Shown piece after piece: positions 1-9,324 of a stretch of DNA of 64,000 bases. The stretch spans positions 911,952 through 975,951 of the forward strand of contig NZ_MNAH01000001.1 in NCBI RefSeq assembly GCF_001976065.1, written 5' to 3'. The position numbers were made by a program, and so were the translations under genes. The first letter of the stretch is position 1, and the number at the start of each line of letters is the position of its first letter. The notes under the pieces were generated by a model. The model was not told the DNA's origin. It saw only the letters and a program-made list of their open reading frames with translations, and ran no database searches. The DNA comes from Pseudomonas putida. GTDB lineage: Bacteria > Pseudomonadota > Gammaproteobacteria > Pseudomonadales > Pseudomonadaceae.

Positions 1-1
1 T

Positions 2-736
2 CCCGAAGACATTCGCCTGTATGGCCTGAGCTTCCAGACCAACGTTAACGGCACCTCGCTGGGTGGCGAAATCAGTTACCGGCCAAACATGCCCCTGCAG
101 CTCAACAACACCGACCTGGCAGGTGCAACGACGGGTAACCCCACCGCGCTGTTGAATCGCGTTGGTTATGCGACCACAGCCCTGGGTGGTGAGATCAATG
201 GTTACAAGCGCATGCCGGTGCTGCAAACGCAACTGTCGGCCACGCAGTTTTTCGAGCAGGTCATGGGGGCTAGCCGTCTGACCCTGGTGGGTGAGGTGGG
301 CTACAACCGCATCAATGGCCTGGGCGAGGCTGATGGCACCGACCTGCGCTTCGGTCGCAGCGGGATATTCGGGGTTGGCGTTCAGCCTGGAGCAGCCAAC
401 GCTGCGTGCCTGAACACGACAAATAACCCGCAACAGGAATGCAACGACAAGGGCTTTTACACCACCAGCTCTTGGGGTTACCGCGCCCGCGCTCGTCTGG
501 ATTACCCGAACGTGTTTGCCGGCATCAACCTGGCACCCAACCTGGCCTGGTCGCATGACGTGGATGGCAACGGCCCGAACTTCGAGGAAGGGCTCAAGGC
601 CGTCAGCCTCGGACTCGATGCCGACTTCAAAAACACCTACACGGCGAGCCTCAGTTACACCGATTTCTTTGGTGGTCATTTCAATACCAACGGTGACCGT
701 GACTTCGTGGCGCTTAGCGTTGGCGTGAACTTCTAA
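2..736 (+). CDS. DUF1302 family outer-membrane protein, C-terminal part
   Basis: The frame is open from the window edge, so the gene starts outside. About 244 residues are visible, beginning PEDIRLYGLSFQTN, a stretch I recognise from DUF1302 proteins. The tail is rich in alternating polar and aromatic beta-strand segments (for example YTASLSYTDFFGG) and ends in Phe (VALSVGVNF), as outer-membrane barrels do. DUF1302 proteins are commonly encoded directly before a DUF1329 protein in Pseudomonas hydrophobic-substrate clusters, and that is the order here (27-bp gap). The likely role is uptake or envelope handling of the substrate; the exact function is not established. Confidence 0.85.
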   Translation, partial: PEDIRLYGLSFQTNVNGTSLGGEISYRPNMPLQLNNTDLAGATTGNPTALLNRVGYATTALGGEINGYKRMPVLQTQLSATQFFEQVMGASRLTLVGEVGYNRINGLGEADGTDLRFGRSGIFGVGVQPGAANAACLNTTNNPQQECNDKGFYTTSSWGYRARARLDYPNVFAGINLAPNLAWSHDVDGNGPNFEEGLKAVSLGLDADFKNTYTASLSYTDFFGGHFNTNGDRDFVALSVGVNF

Positions 737-763
737 ACAGAAGAAAGACGAGAGAAACCAAGC

Positions 764-2128
764 ATGAAAACAACAATGATGCATGTAGGCGCGCTGGCAC
801 TGACCCTGCTGGCCGGCCAGGTAATGGCCGCGGTCTCTCAGGAAGAGGCAGCAAAACTGGGTACGACGCTGACTCCGCTCGGCGCGCAGAAAGAAGGTAA
901 CGCCGATGGCAGCATTCCGGCCTGGACAGGCGGCCTGAGGCCTGGCGCGGCACCGGTCAGTCATCGGTTCCTGGGTGATCCGTTCAGCGCTGAAAAGCCA
1001 CTCTTTACCATCACGCCTGCCAACGCCGAACAGTATAAGGACAAGCTTACCGCCGGCCAGTTGGCTATGTTCAAACGCTATCCCAATACGTACAAGATTC
1101 CGGTCTACAAGTCACACCGCACCGCTGCTTCGCCGAAGGAAATCTACGATGCGGCGAAAAAAAGTGCGTTAAACACTCAGCCGGTTGATGGTGGCAATGG
1201 CTTGAGCAACTTCAGCGATTCTCGCAGCTTCGCTTTCCCGATTCCCAAGAACGGCGTCGAAGTACTCTGGAACCACCTGACTCGCTATCGTGGTTTAAAC
1301 CAGCGACGCCAGATGGTCCAGGCCACGCCGCAGGTTGATGGATCGTTCACCGTCGTCGAGTTCGAAGATGAAATGGCGTTCCCGCAATACATGACCGGTG
1401 ACGACAAGGAGAGCACCGCAAACATCTTTGCCTACTACAAGCAACGCGTGACGGCCCCGGCACGCCTGGCCGGTAACGTCGTGCTACTGCATGAAACCAT
1501 CGATCAGGTCAAGGAACCGCGTCTGGCCTGGGTCTACAACGCCGGTCAGCGTCGTGTGCGACGTGCACCGCAGATTGCCTATGATGGGCCAGGTACCGCG
1601 TCGGACGGCATGCGCACTTCGGACAACGGCGACCTGTTCAATGGTGCTCCTGATCGCTACGACTGGAAATTGATCGGCAAGAAGGAGATGTACATTCCGT
1701 ACAACAACTACCGCCTGGCTTCGCCCTCGCTAAAATACGCCGACATTCTCAAGCCCGGACACATCAATCAGGACCTGACCCGCTACGAGCTACACCGCGT
1801 GTGGGAAGTGGAGGGCACCCTGAAGCCGGGTGAGCGTCACATCTATGCCAAACGTCATATGTATTTTGACGAAGATACCTGGCAACTGGCCGAAGTCGAC
1901 CATTACGACGGCCGTGGGCAGTTGTGGCGTGTCGCCGAAGGCATGGCCATGAACGACTATGAACAAGGCGTCGGGACCTACGCCGGCCAAGTGCTGTATG
2001 ACCTAATCGCCGGTCGCTACCTGGCCTTTGCGCTGGGCAACGAATTCAAGGAAGGCATCGAGTACGGGGTCAAGCCGAACCTGGCTGAATTCACTCCAGC
2101 GGCCTTGCGCAATGCAGGCATTCGCTGA
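764..2128 (+). CDS. DUF1329 family periplasmic protein
   Basis: The product has 454 residues with a clear signal peptide (MKTTMMHVGALALTLLAGQVMA, cleavage near AxA). The mature part begins with the VSQEEAAKLG...LTPLGAQKEGNADGSIPAWTGG pattern typical of DUF1329 proteins, which have a LolA/LolB-like fold. Length matches the family (about 450). It lies 27 bp after the DUF1302 gene and is probably co-transcribed with it. The pair presumably forms an envelope system for a hydrophobic substrate; that role is inferred from context and has no catalytic motif behind it. The start is preceded by purine-rich GAGAAACC. Confidence 0.88.
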   Translation: MKTTMMHVGALALTLLAGQVMAAVSQEEAAKLGTTLTPLGAQKEGNADGSIPAWTGGLRPGAAPVSHRFLGDPFSAEKPLFTITPANAEQYKDKLTAGQLAMFKRYPNTYKIPVYKSHRTAASPKEIYDAAKKSALNTQPVDGGNGLSNFSDSRSFAFPIPKNGVEVLWNHLTRYRGLNQRRQMVQATPQVDGSFTVVEFEDEMAFPQYMTGDDKESTANIFAYYKQRVTAPARLAGNVVLLHETIDQVKEPRLAWVYNAGQRRVRRAPQIAYDGPGTASDGMRTSDNGDLFNGAPDRYDWKLIGKKEMYIPYNNYRLASPSLKYADILKPGHINQDLTRYELHRVWEVEGTLKPGERHIYAKRHMYFDEDTWQLAEVDHYDGRGQLWRVAEGMAMNDYEQGVGTYAGQVLYDLIAGRYLAFALGNEFKEGIEYGVKPNLAEFTPAALRNAGIR

Positions 2129-2170
2129 TTCCGGACGTTGCAAACCCTCGCTCCCGCAGGAGGGTTTCCT

Positions 2171-2269
2171 GTAGGAGCGAGCGTGCTCGCGATGGTCGTT
2201 AACGATAACTCGTGCTGTCTGCTTCAGCGCAGCGCTCTTGAGTCCATCGCGAGCAGGCTCGCTCCTACA
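2171..2269. repeat. REPIN-like inverted pair of REP sequences
   Basis: GTAGGAGCGAGCGTGCTCGC at the left end is matched by its near-perfect inverse (GCGAGCAGGCTCGCTCCTAC) at the right end, about 50 bp apart. Each arm also has internal dyad symmetry (GAGC...GCTC). This is the usual form of a Pseudomonas REP doublet mobilised by RAYT transposases. It fills the space between two converging genes (ends 2128 and 2294) and may help terminate both transcripts. Confidence 0.85.
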
Positions 2270-2293
2270 AAGTCCATCATTCTTCAAACGGCC

Positions 2294-4984
2294 TTATTGT
2301 TCACCTCGCTGTCTCAACGCAGTCAGTGCCTCATAGCGAGACGACACACCCAGCTTGGTGTAGATGTTCTTGAAGTTCCACTTGATGGTTTCCTGACTGA
2401 GATTCAGGGTCTGGGCAATGCGTTTGTTGGGCATCGACTGCTCCAGCAAACTGATGATTTCCAGCTCCCGCTTGGTAAACAGCGAGGATTCCCCCGCCGC
2501 CGAATCTTTCATTGCACGTGACGATGCAGGGCCAGTGCTGGCGCAATTCAACCGGACGGCTGCCAACCGATTGCGGTAGCTGTCCAGGACCGGATCGTCA
2601 CGGCAATCCAGATTGGCCAGCAGGGTCAGCAGGGAAGGGCCTTCATCCAGCAGTGTGCGCACCAGGCCCAGCCGATAGCTTTCACCGACGACTTCACGCA
2701 ACAGCACGGTGGTTTCTGCCGGGCGTCCAAGATCATTCAGCGCAACGGCACGCAACAAGCCCGACTGGATTCGCCATTTACCTCGACAGTAGCGACTGGC
2801 GAACTGCTCGACGATGTCCAGGGCCAGGAGGGCACGCTCCGGCTCTTGCCTGGCCAGGCAGATGCGCACGCGCGAAAGGGCCGCGAGGGCACTGATTTCC
2901 TGAGCAAGCGGCGTGTCGTCCGAGTGGCGATGGGTCAGCGCGTCGAGGCCGGCTCTCTGACTTTCGCACTGTCGCCAATCGCCGCTGCCAAGCAGGAAGC
3001 GTATTTGCTCGGTCAGGTTATGGGCCAGCGCGCGATCGAATCCTCGAGCACGAAACTCCATCGCCATGTTGGCCAGGTAAGTCAACGCACTGGCCGTGGA
3101 CTCCTGCAAGTAGTTCATGCGAGCGACACTGATCATCGCAGAGATGGTCACCGATGGCGGAGCAAATCGCAAAAGATCAAGACGATTGCTCAAGGCTTCG
3201 CGTACATCGTCAATGCGATCCATCTCGTAGTGCGCTTCGGCGACCGCCACCGCACAAGTGCATGCGCTGACTGAACGACGACCGTGATTGCGCTCGGCCA
3301 GGAGTAGAACATCAATGAGATGCCGTGAGGCCTCCATGACGTTTCCATTGAGTAATACCCCATGGGCAATGGTGGCGACGATCATCAGCGCCAACTCATC
3401 ATGGCTGGTGCGCAGCGTTTCGCATTCGGGGCTATTGAGGTACTCCCAGGCTTGTTGCTGATGACCGAGGTAGACCAGACAGTTGATGTACAGACAGACA
3501 CGCATCCGCTCATTGAACGGATGTGCGAAGCTGCGCTCTGGCAAGCCCTGAACGAGCTGGCTGCAACGTGCCAGGTCATCATGTTGCAAAGCTATCGCTG
3601 CCCTGGCCAGATCGATTTGTGGCTTCCAGTTGGCCTTGGTCGCCGGGCTTTTTTCGAGCACCTCGATCCAGGTTTCCGCCTTACTGGTCAGCATCGTCAA
3701 CAAGCAGCCCCAGGCACCTTGAAGCAGCACCTTGGGGTGCTGTGTCAATTGTTCCAGAGGCACACAATCGAGCCAGCGCATGAATTGACCCAAGTGACTC
3801 AGGCTGTGGTAGGTCGGCTGTTTGCGCTCCAGCAGCCAGACCAGTTCCTCAAGGTCTTCACTGAGTACCGCATGACGGGTCGCTTCGCTCACCATCTCGG
3901 CGTGTTCGAACCAATGCGCCGCGAGCAGGTGCAGTCGGGGCAAGTCTGCATCCGACGCGGTCAAGCGTTGTTGCAGGTATTCGGCGAATAGCGGATGCAA
4001 CCGGTACCACTGCTCCTGGCTCTCCATGTCGACAGGCAGGATGAACAGGTTGCGGGTCTCGATGCTGGCAATCAGTTCGGCGGCTTGCGGTGCCTGGCTG
4101 ACATGCTCGGCTACCTGCGCATTGAAGCGGCGCAGGATCGAGATTTTCTCGAGAAATCCGATGACCTCCGTGGGTAACCCGTTCACCACGTCTTCGGCCA
4201 GGTAGTCCCGCAAATCGCTGTTGCCAGGAAGCAGTCGATGGATCTTCGCTTCCTTGCGCGGGTTGGCCTTGAGCGAGATGGACATCAATTGCAGACCAAT
4301 GGGCCAGCCATCCGTGTTGTCGTGGATGGCGTGCGCCAATTCCATATCGATGCCTTCGTCCAGATAGGCCTTGAGAAAGGCCAGGGACTCGTTGAAATCA
4401 AAACCAAGCTCGGTGGCGTTGATCTCACAGAGCTCGGCCATCGCTCGTAGTCGGCCGAGCTTCAAATTGGGATTCACCCGTGAAGCCAGCACAATGTGAA
4501 GCTGCGCCGGGGCACCATCCACTATCAGTTGAATCAGGCGGGAAATGCGTGGATCGGTGGCGAAATGGAAGTCATCGAGCATCAAGTACAGCGCACTGCT
4601 GACCCGCGCCAAGGTGTTGATCATCACCGACGCCAGCGCGAGCAGGCCGTCCAGTGACTCGCGCTCGATCAACAGCAAGAGGTCGTCCTCAAGGGGGACA
4701 CCGGCATTCTGGAGGGTGCAGATGAGGTTGGCGCAGAACGACTCCAGGACGCCATCCTCCTGGGCGAGTGACAGCCATACAACACTGTTGCCTTCTTTGA
4801 TCAGGCTTTGACGCCACTGCGCCATCAGGGTGGTCTTCCCGAACCCCGCGCTGCCATTGATCAGGGTCAGGCGGCAATCCCGAGCCGCTTGCAAGCGTGC
4901 CAGCAGCGTCTCCCGCAGCACGGCGTGACTGCTGATGCGTGGCGGCGAGAAACGGGTGGTAATTGGCGGGGAACTCGGAAGCAT
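2294..4984 (-). CDS. LAL-type (MalT-like) LuxR-family transcriptional activator
   Basis: This 896-residue protein has the layout of large ATP-binding LuxR regulators: an N-terminal STAND-type NTPase with Walker A GSAGFGKTT (residues about 44-52) and a Walker B-like LYLMLDDFHF, a long TPR-like helical middle, and a C-terminal LuxR helix-turn-helix (LFTKRELEIISLLEQ...NKRIAQTLNLSQETIKWNFKNIYTKLGV). Family members such as MalT and AlkS bind an inducer and ATP, then activate catabolic promoters. It is convergent with the DUF1329 gene and divergent from the thiolase at 5237, so control of that thiolase is likely. A second LAL regulator follows at 6557. The inducer is unknown. Confidence 0.92.
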   Translation of the reverse strand: MLPSSPPITTRFSPPRISSHAVLRETLLARLQAARDCRLTLINGSAGFGKTTLMAQWRQSLIKEGNSVVWLSLAQEDGVLESFCANLICTLQNAGVPLEDDLLLLIERESLDGLLALASVMINTLARVSSALYLMLDDFHFATDPRISRLIQLIVDGAPAQLHIVLASRVNPNLKLGRLRAMAELCEINATELGFDFNESLAFLKAYLDEGIDMELAHAIHDNTDGWPIGLQLMSISLKANPRKEAKIHRLLPGNSDLRDYLAEDVVNGLPTEVIGFLEKISILRRFNAQVAEHVSQAPQAAELIASIETRNLFILPVDMESQEQWYRLHPLFAEYLQQRLTASDADLPRLHLLAAHWFEHAEMVSEATRHAVLSEDLEELVWLLERKQPTYHSLSHLGQFMRWLDCVPLEQLTQHPKVLLQGAWGCLLTMLTSKAETWIEVLEKSPATKANWKPQIDLARAAIALQHDDLARCSQLVQGLPERSFAHPFNERMRVCLYINCLVYLGHQQQAWEYLNSPECETLRTSHDELALMIVATIAHGVLLNGNVMEASRHLIDVLLLAERNHGRRSVSACTCAVAVAEAHYEMDRIDDVREALSNRLDLLRFAPPSVTISAMISVARMNYLQESTASALTYLANMAMEFRARGFDRALAHNLTEQIRFLLGSGDWRQCESQRAGLDALTHRHSDDTPLAQEISALAALSRVRICLARQEPERALLALDIVEQFASRYCRGKWRIQSGLLRAVALNDLGRPAETTVLLREVVGESYRLGLVRTLLDEGPSLLTLLANLDCRDDPVLDSYRNRLAAVRLNCASTGPASSRAMKDSAAGESSLFTKRELEIISLLEQSMPNKRIAQTLNLSQETIKWNFKNIYTKLGVSSRYEALTALRQRGEQ

Positions 4985-5236
4985 GGCTAATCCAGTCGGC
5001 TGCGGATTTCAAAGGCTTTTGAAAGATTTTAGGCCGATTACAGCACTTTTGTGCAATGACTAAATTACTTGCAGGGGCAAGCGCAATCGGGCGAAGACAG
5101 GGGGGGCCACCCCAATCCCCCCCGCAGGACGCGGGTACAGCCTGCAGATGATTTCGTAACGATGACAGCCTGGATTGCTCGGGATATCGAGCAAAGCGAG
5201 AAGCCGCAGTGGGCTGAATTTTTTATGGAGAATGTG

Positions 5237-6430
5237 ATGTCGCACAAACCGTACGTTGCCGGGGTTGGCATGATCCCGTTCCTGAAGCCTGGGGCCAGTG
5301 GGTCGTATATCGAAATGGGCGCTGAAGCCACTCGCCAGGCATTGAAAGACGCAGGACTGGACTATCACCTGGTTCAACAGGCTTATGTCGGATATGTCTA
5401 TGGCGATTCCACCTGCGGCCAATCGGCACTCTACGAAGTGGGCATGAGCGGCGTACCGGTAGTGAACGTCAACAACAACTGCTCCACGGGTTCCACTGCC
5501 CTGTACCTGGCTCGCCAGGCCGTGGAAAGCGGGGCGGTGGAATGCGCCTTGGCCCTGGGCTTCGAGCAAATGCAACCCGGCGCCCTGGGGGCGGTGTTTA
5601 CCGATCGTCCGGCCTGCATGGGCAAGCACCTGGAGGTCTCGGACGAACTGACCGCTGACGCCGGCGCGATCGGCGTTCCGATGACGCTGCGACAGTTTGG
5701 TGGTGCGGGGCGTGAACACATGCAGCGTTATGGCACCGAGATGAGCACCTTTGCCGCGATTCGCGCCAAGGCCAGCCGTCATGCCGCCAACAACCCGCTC
5801 GCGCTGTTCCGTAAAATCGTCACCACCGAAGATGTGATGAACGATCAAGTGCTCTGGCCGGGTGTGATGACGCGCCTGATGGCTTGCCCGCCTACCTGTG
5901 GCGCAGCCGCGGCGATCATCTGTAGCGAAGCGTTCGCCAAAAAACATGGTCTGCGCACTGACGTGATGATCATGGCGCAATCGATGACCACTGATCGTGG
6001 GGTTTCCTTCGAACCGGCATCGATGATCCAGACGGTCGGTTTCGACATGACCCAGCGTGCCGCTCACGAGGTGTACGAGAAGGCGGGTGTCGGGCCGCGG
6101 GATATCCTGGTGGCCGAAATGCATGACTGCTTTGCCCAGAATGAGCTGCTGACCTACGAAGCCTTGGGGCTGTGCCCGGTAGGCGGCGCCGAAAAATTCG
6201 TGCTCGATGGCGATAACACCTACGGCGGGCGTGTGGTGACCAACCCATCCGGTGGGCTGCTCTCCAAGGGCCACCCGCTGGGGGCCACAGGTCTGGCTCA
6301 ATGCTATGAACTGACGCACCAGCTGCGCGGAACCGCTGACAAGCGCCAGGTCGAAGGCGTGAATCTCGCTCTGCAACACAACCTCGGCCTGGGCGGTGCC
6401 TGCGTCGTCACGCTCTACGGCCGCGCTTGA
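5237..6430 (+). CDS. SCP2-type thiolase (first copy)
   Basis: The product has 397 residues. The nucleophile Cys lies in NNNCSTGS (residue 82), His in HDCFAQNELLTYE, the HPLGATG motif is present near residue 345, and the second Cys is in GGACVV near the end, so all degradative thiolase residues are present. The best start is the ATG at 5237: GGAG precedes it by 6 bp and the paralogue at 12783-13970 starts at the same place. Thiolases of this lipid-transfer type cleave branched or steroid side-chain 3-ketoacyl-CoAs, as SCPx and Ltp do. The gene stands alone between two LAL regulators and ends at a strong terminator. Confidence 0.93.
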   Translation: MSHKPYVAGVGMIPFLKPGASGSYIEMGAEATRQALKDAGLDYHLVQQAYVGYVYGDSTCGQSALYEVGMSGVPVVNVNNNCSTGSTALYLARQAVESGAVECALALGFEQMQPGALGAVFTDRPACMGKHLEVSDELTADAGAIGVPMTLRQFGGAGREHMQRYGTEMSTFAAIRAKASRHAANNPLALFRKIVTTEDVMNDQVLWPGVMTRLMACPPTCGAAAAIICSEAFAKKHGLRTDVMIMAQSMTTDRGVSFEPASMIQTVGFDMTQRAAHEVYEKAGVGPRDILVAEMHDCFAQNELLTYEALGLCPVGGAEKFVLDGDNTYGGRVVTNPSGGLLSKGHPLGATGLAQCYELTHQLRGTADKRQVEGVNLALQHNLGLGGACVVTLYGRA

Positions 6431-6437
6431 TGTCGTT

Positions 6438-6468
6438 CGCGTGCGCACGTAAGGCGCACGCGTTTTTT
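6438..6468 (+). terminator. Rho-independent terminator after the thiolase
   Basis: A 9-bp GC-rich stem (CGCGTGCGC / GCGCACGCG) with a 7-base loop is followed directly by six T residues. It starts 8 bp after the thiolase stop codon. Confidence 0.9.
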
Positions 6469-6556
6469 GCACCGAACGCAGTGAATCAGCATGGCGTACT
6501 TCCTGTATTAAACTGTCGGTCTGCACTTGAAGAAGATCGTCTCCGGAATTCAGTCG

Positions 6557-9289
6557 ATGGCTATGCCACCCCAAGATCCCAAGCGCCACCTGTCAGTCGA
6601 TCGAGTGCCTCAACTCATCCCTGACACCAAGGTCATTCCACCTCGCGGTGCACGCCAGCTCATGCCCCGAGCGACACTGATGAGCCGCCTGATGGAGGCG
6701 CGCCGGCAGCGCTGTATCGCTATCCAGGGGCCTGCCGGAAGCGGCAAGACCAGCACTTTGCTGGCCTGGCGCCGGGAATTGATAGCGATAGATTTCGACG
6801 TCGCCTGGCTGTCACTGACTGGCGAGGATAATGAGCCGGCGCGACTGGCTAACTGCTTGTTGGCCAGCGTTGCCGAGGTCGACGGCGCGCTTGCACGAGA
6901 AGCTGCTTTGTTGCTCGGGGAAGGTGGTGGCGAGTTGGCGCTCGAACACTGGGTCATCGTCCTGCTTCAGTCTGTGGCTCGACACGGCTCTGAGCTGGTG
7001 GTGATGATCGATGATGTGCATCACCTCAATGATACAGATAACTTCAAGGTGCTGGGTTGGCTGCTTGACTATGCACCGCCGAACCTTCACCTGGTGCTAG
7101 GCACGCGCAGCGCGTTACCTGCAACGCTTCCGCTTGCGCGTCTGCGCACCCAGGGGCAGCTGAGCGAGTATGACTTGCGGGACTTGCGTTTCAGTGTCGA
7201 AGAGTCAGAACGATACTTGCGACAATTTGGCGAGATCAGCACTCACGATGCCGAGGCCTTGCATGACTTGACCGACGGTTGGGTGGCTGGCCTGCAATTG
7301 TTCGCTATCGACTTGAAATCCAGGCACGGCAGCAGCGTCAATCGTATGCAGGTGCGAGGCGCCGGGGCCTTTGCGCAGTACTTCGAGCAGGAGGTGTTGA
7401 TCCACTTGCCACTCGAAGACCGGCAGTTGCTGACGCGTTCTTCGATCTGCAATCGCTTCACCGCCCCCTTGTGCGCCAGGCTTGTTGGCAAGCCGCACGC
7501 GATTGCCGGGATGATGAGCCAATTGACCCGCCTCGACAGCGATAACCTGTTCATCACCCAGATCAAGAGCCACGACAGGGAAACCTGGTACCGCCTCCAC
7601 CCGTTGTTGCGCGAGGTATTGCGCGAGCATCTGAGCCGTCAGCCCGAGGAGGAACAAAAAAAACTCCATGCAGTGGCGCGCGACTGGCTGCTCGAACAGG
7701 GGCATATCGACGAGGCGGTGCGCCACGCCGTACTGGCCGGTGATTTTCAGATTGCGGCCGAGATTGTCGAAGCCTGTGCGCACGAATTGATGGCGCGTGG
7801 TTCCCTCAGTCAATTGCCCAACCTGCTGCGCAGGCTGCCCATGGAACAGATGCGCGAGCGCTATAGCCTGCAATTGGTGATGGCGCAGTTACAACTGCAT
7901 GCGCATAACTTCGCAGAAGGGCAAGAGATACTTGACCAGCTGGAGGCGCAACAGCACCGACTGAATGTTCAACAGCGTCAAGGCCTGCTGGTAACGCGTG
8001 GCACGCTGGCCATGCAGCGTGACCTGACCGAGGCCGCATGGTGCTTCGCTCCGGAACTGGAAGCGATACCTGACGATGCCGACGATCTGATATTGACCGG
8101 TCGCGCCTCCATTCTTGCCTGGTTGTATTTGTTCAGCGGTGATCACGAGCGAGTGCGTGCAATCATCCAGCACAGCGATCGCCCGAATACCTCGCCGCGC
8201 CGGACCCTCGTTGGTCGATGCATCTACGGCATGAGCCTGGTGCATGAGGGGCGCATCAGTGAAGCGGAGAATATCTTTCGCAACACCCTGGAAGCCGCAA
8301 AATCGCACGGCAGCAGTGCCGCGGTCGCTGGCCATGCGGCTGCCGCTTTTCTCGCCAGCCTGTTGTACGAACAACACAATCTGGCCGATGTCTGCCATTT
8401 GCTTGAGCCTCGCCTCGACATCCTTGAGCGGATTTCCATGCCCAACATCGTCTTGCACAGTCTTCTGTCGCTGAGCCGCGCTTGTTGGCTCAAGGGCGAG
8501 CAAACCCAGGCGGTGCTCTATCTGGATCGCTTGAAAGACTACGCACAGCGCTATGACCTGGGCCGTCTGCTCGCCTGGACACTGTACGTGCGTATGCGTT
8601 GGTGTCTCGAAAAACTCCATACTTCGCAGGCCGAAGCCCTTTTGAGCGAGCTGCAGGAACTTGCCGACAAGCAGGCCGGCATCCATCGCGGTACGCCATT
8701 GATCATCCGGCTTTTGGCCCTGCGGGCGGCGATCGAATTGAGTTTGTATCAGCGCGAATTCAGTGTGGCGATCGAGCAAATCGCATTGCTGATCAATGAG
8801 TGTGAAACGGCCACGCATTGGCAGTGGGTGGCCATCGCGCGGCTTCAACTGTCCATCGCTGAAAAGGGGCGAGGATGTGACGAGCAAGCGCTCGAACAAT
8901 TGATTGAAGTCTTGCGTCTGGGACATCGCCTGGGCCTGGTACGCAGTCTGCTCGATGTTGCGCCACAACTGCCTCGAATGCTGAACGATTTACTGCAAGC
9001 CAATGCGCTTGATCCGGTGCTTGCGTTTTATGCCCAGCGCCTGATCGCAGCGGGCAGGCCGGCAGAAAAAACCGGGCGCACAGTGAATTCATCGGTTGCG
9101 AACTTGAGTGAGCGGGAGACCGAGGTCGTGCAGTTGATGGCACAAGCCATGACTAACAAGAAAATTGCCCGCACCCTTGGTGTGTCACCTGAAACGGTTA
9201 AATGGCACATCAAGAATCTGTTCGCCAAGCTCGACGCCACAGGCAGGGAAGAAGCGATTGCCAAATGGCGCGACCTGAATACCTTGTAG
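6557..9289 (+). CDS. LAL-type (MalT-like) LuxR-family transcriptional activator, second
   Basis: The protein has 910 residues counted from ATG 6557; an in-frame TTG at 6527 and ATG 6563 are alternatives. Walker A is GPAGSGKTS (about residue 58), Walker B is ELVVMIDDVHHL, and the C-terminal LuxR domain reads LSERETEVVQLMAQAMTNKKIARTLGVSPETVKWHIKNLFAKL. Its architecture matches the protein encoded at 2294-4984, and the two share the RLHPLF/LLRE...L segment, so they are probably ancient paralogues. It follows the terminator of the thiolase and converges on the acyl-CoA ligase operon. Two LAL activators so close suggest control of two operons or two inducers; this is inference. Confidence 0.92.
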   Translation: MAMPPQDPKRHLSVDRVPQLIPDTKVIPPRGARQLMPRATLMSRLMEARRQRCIAIQGPAGSGKTSTLLAWRRELIAIDFDVAWLSLTGEDNEPARLANCLLASVAEVDGALAREAALLLGEGGGELALEHWVIVLLQSVARHGSELVVMIDDVHHLNDTDNFKVLGWLLDYAPPNLHLVLGTRSALPATLPLARLRTQGQLSEYDLRDLRFSVEESERYLRQFGEISTHDAEALHDLTDGWVAGLQLFAIDLKSRHGSSVNRMQVRGAGAFAQYFEQEVLIHLPLEDRQLLTRSSICNRFTAPLCARLVGKPHAIAGMMSQLTRLDSDNLFITQIKSHDRETWYRLHPLLREVLREHLSRQPEEEQKKLHAVARDWLLEQGHIDEAVRHAVLAGDFQIAAEIVEACAHELMARGSLSQLPNLLRRLPMEQMRERYSLQLVMAQLQLHAHNFAEGQEILDQLEAQQHRLNVQQRQGLLVTRGTLAMQRDLTEAAWCFAPELEAIPDDADDLILTGRASILAWLYLFSGDHERVRAIIQHSDRPNTSPRRTLVGRCIYGMSLVHEGRISEAENIFRNTLEAAKSHGSSAAVAGHAAAAFLASLLYEQHNLADVCHLLEPRLDILERISMPNIVLHSLLSLSRACWLKGEQTQAVLYLDRLKDYAQRYDLGRLLAWTLYVRMRWCLEKLHTSQAEALLSELQELADKQAGIHRGTPLIIRLLALRAAIELSLYQREFSVAIEQIALLINECETATHWQWVAIARLQLSIAEKGRGCDEQALEQLIEVLRLGHRLGLVRSLLDVAPQLPRMLNDLLQANALDPVLAFYAQRLIAAGRPAEKTGRTVNSSVANLSERETEVVQLMAQAMTNKKIARTLGVSPETVKWHIKNLFAKLDATGREEAIAKWRDLNTL

Positions 9290-9313
9290 GAGCAGCCGTT
9301 CGACGCTCCTACA
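9285..9313. repeat. Single REP-like hairpin at the end of the LAL gene
   Basis: TGTAGGAGC and GCTCCTACA form a perfect 9-bp stem round an 11-base loop, with the same outer sequence as the REP doublet at 2171. The stop codon of the upstream gene (TAG, 9287-9289) lies inside the stem. It separates converging genes. Confidence 0.7.
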
Positions 9314-9324
9314 GGCATCGAACG

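Noticed and set aside
5060..6589. A 509-codon open frame on the minus strand opposite the thiolase
   Set aside because: It is antisense to a clear thiolase, has no recognisable domain, and such frames are common in high-GC genes with third-position bias.
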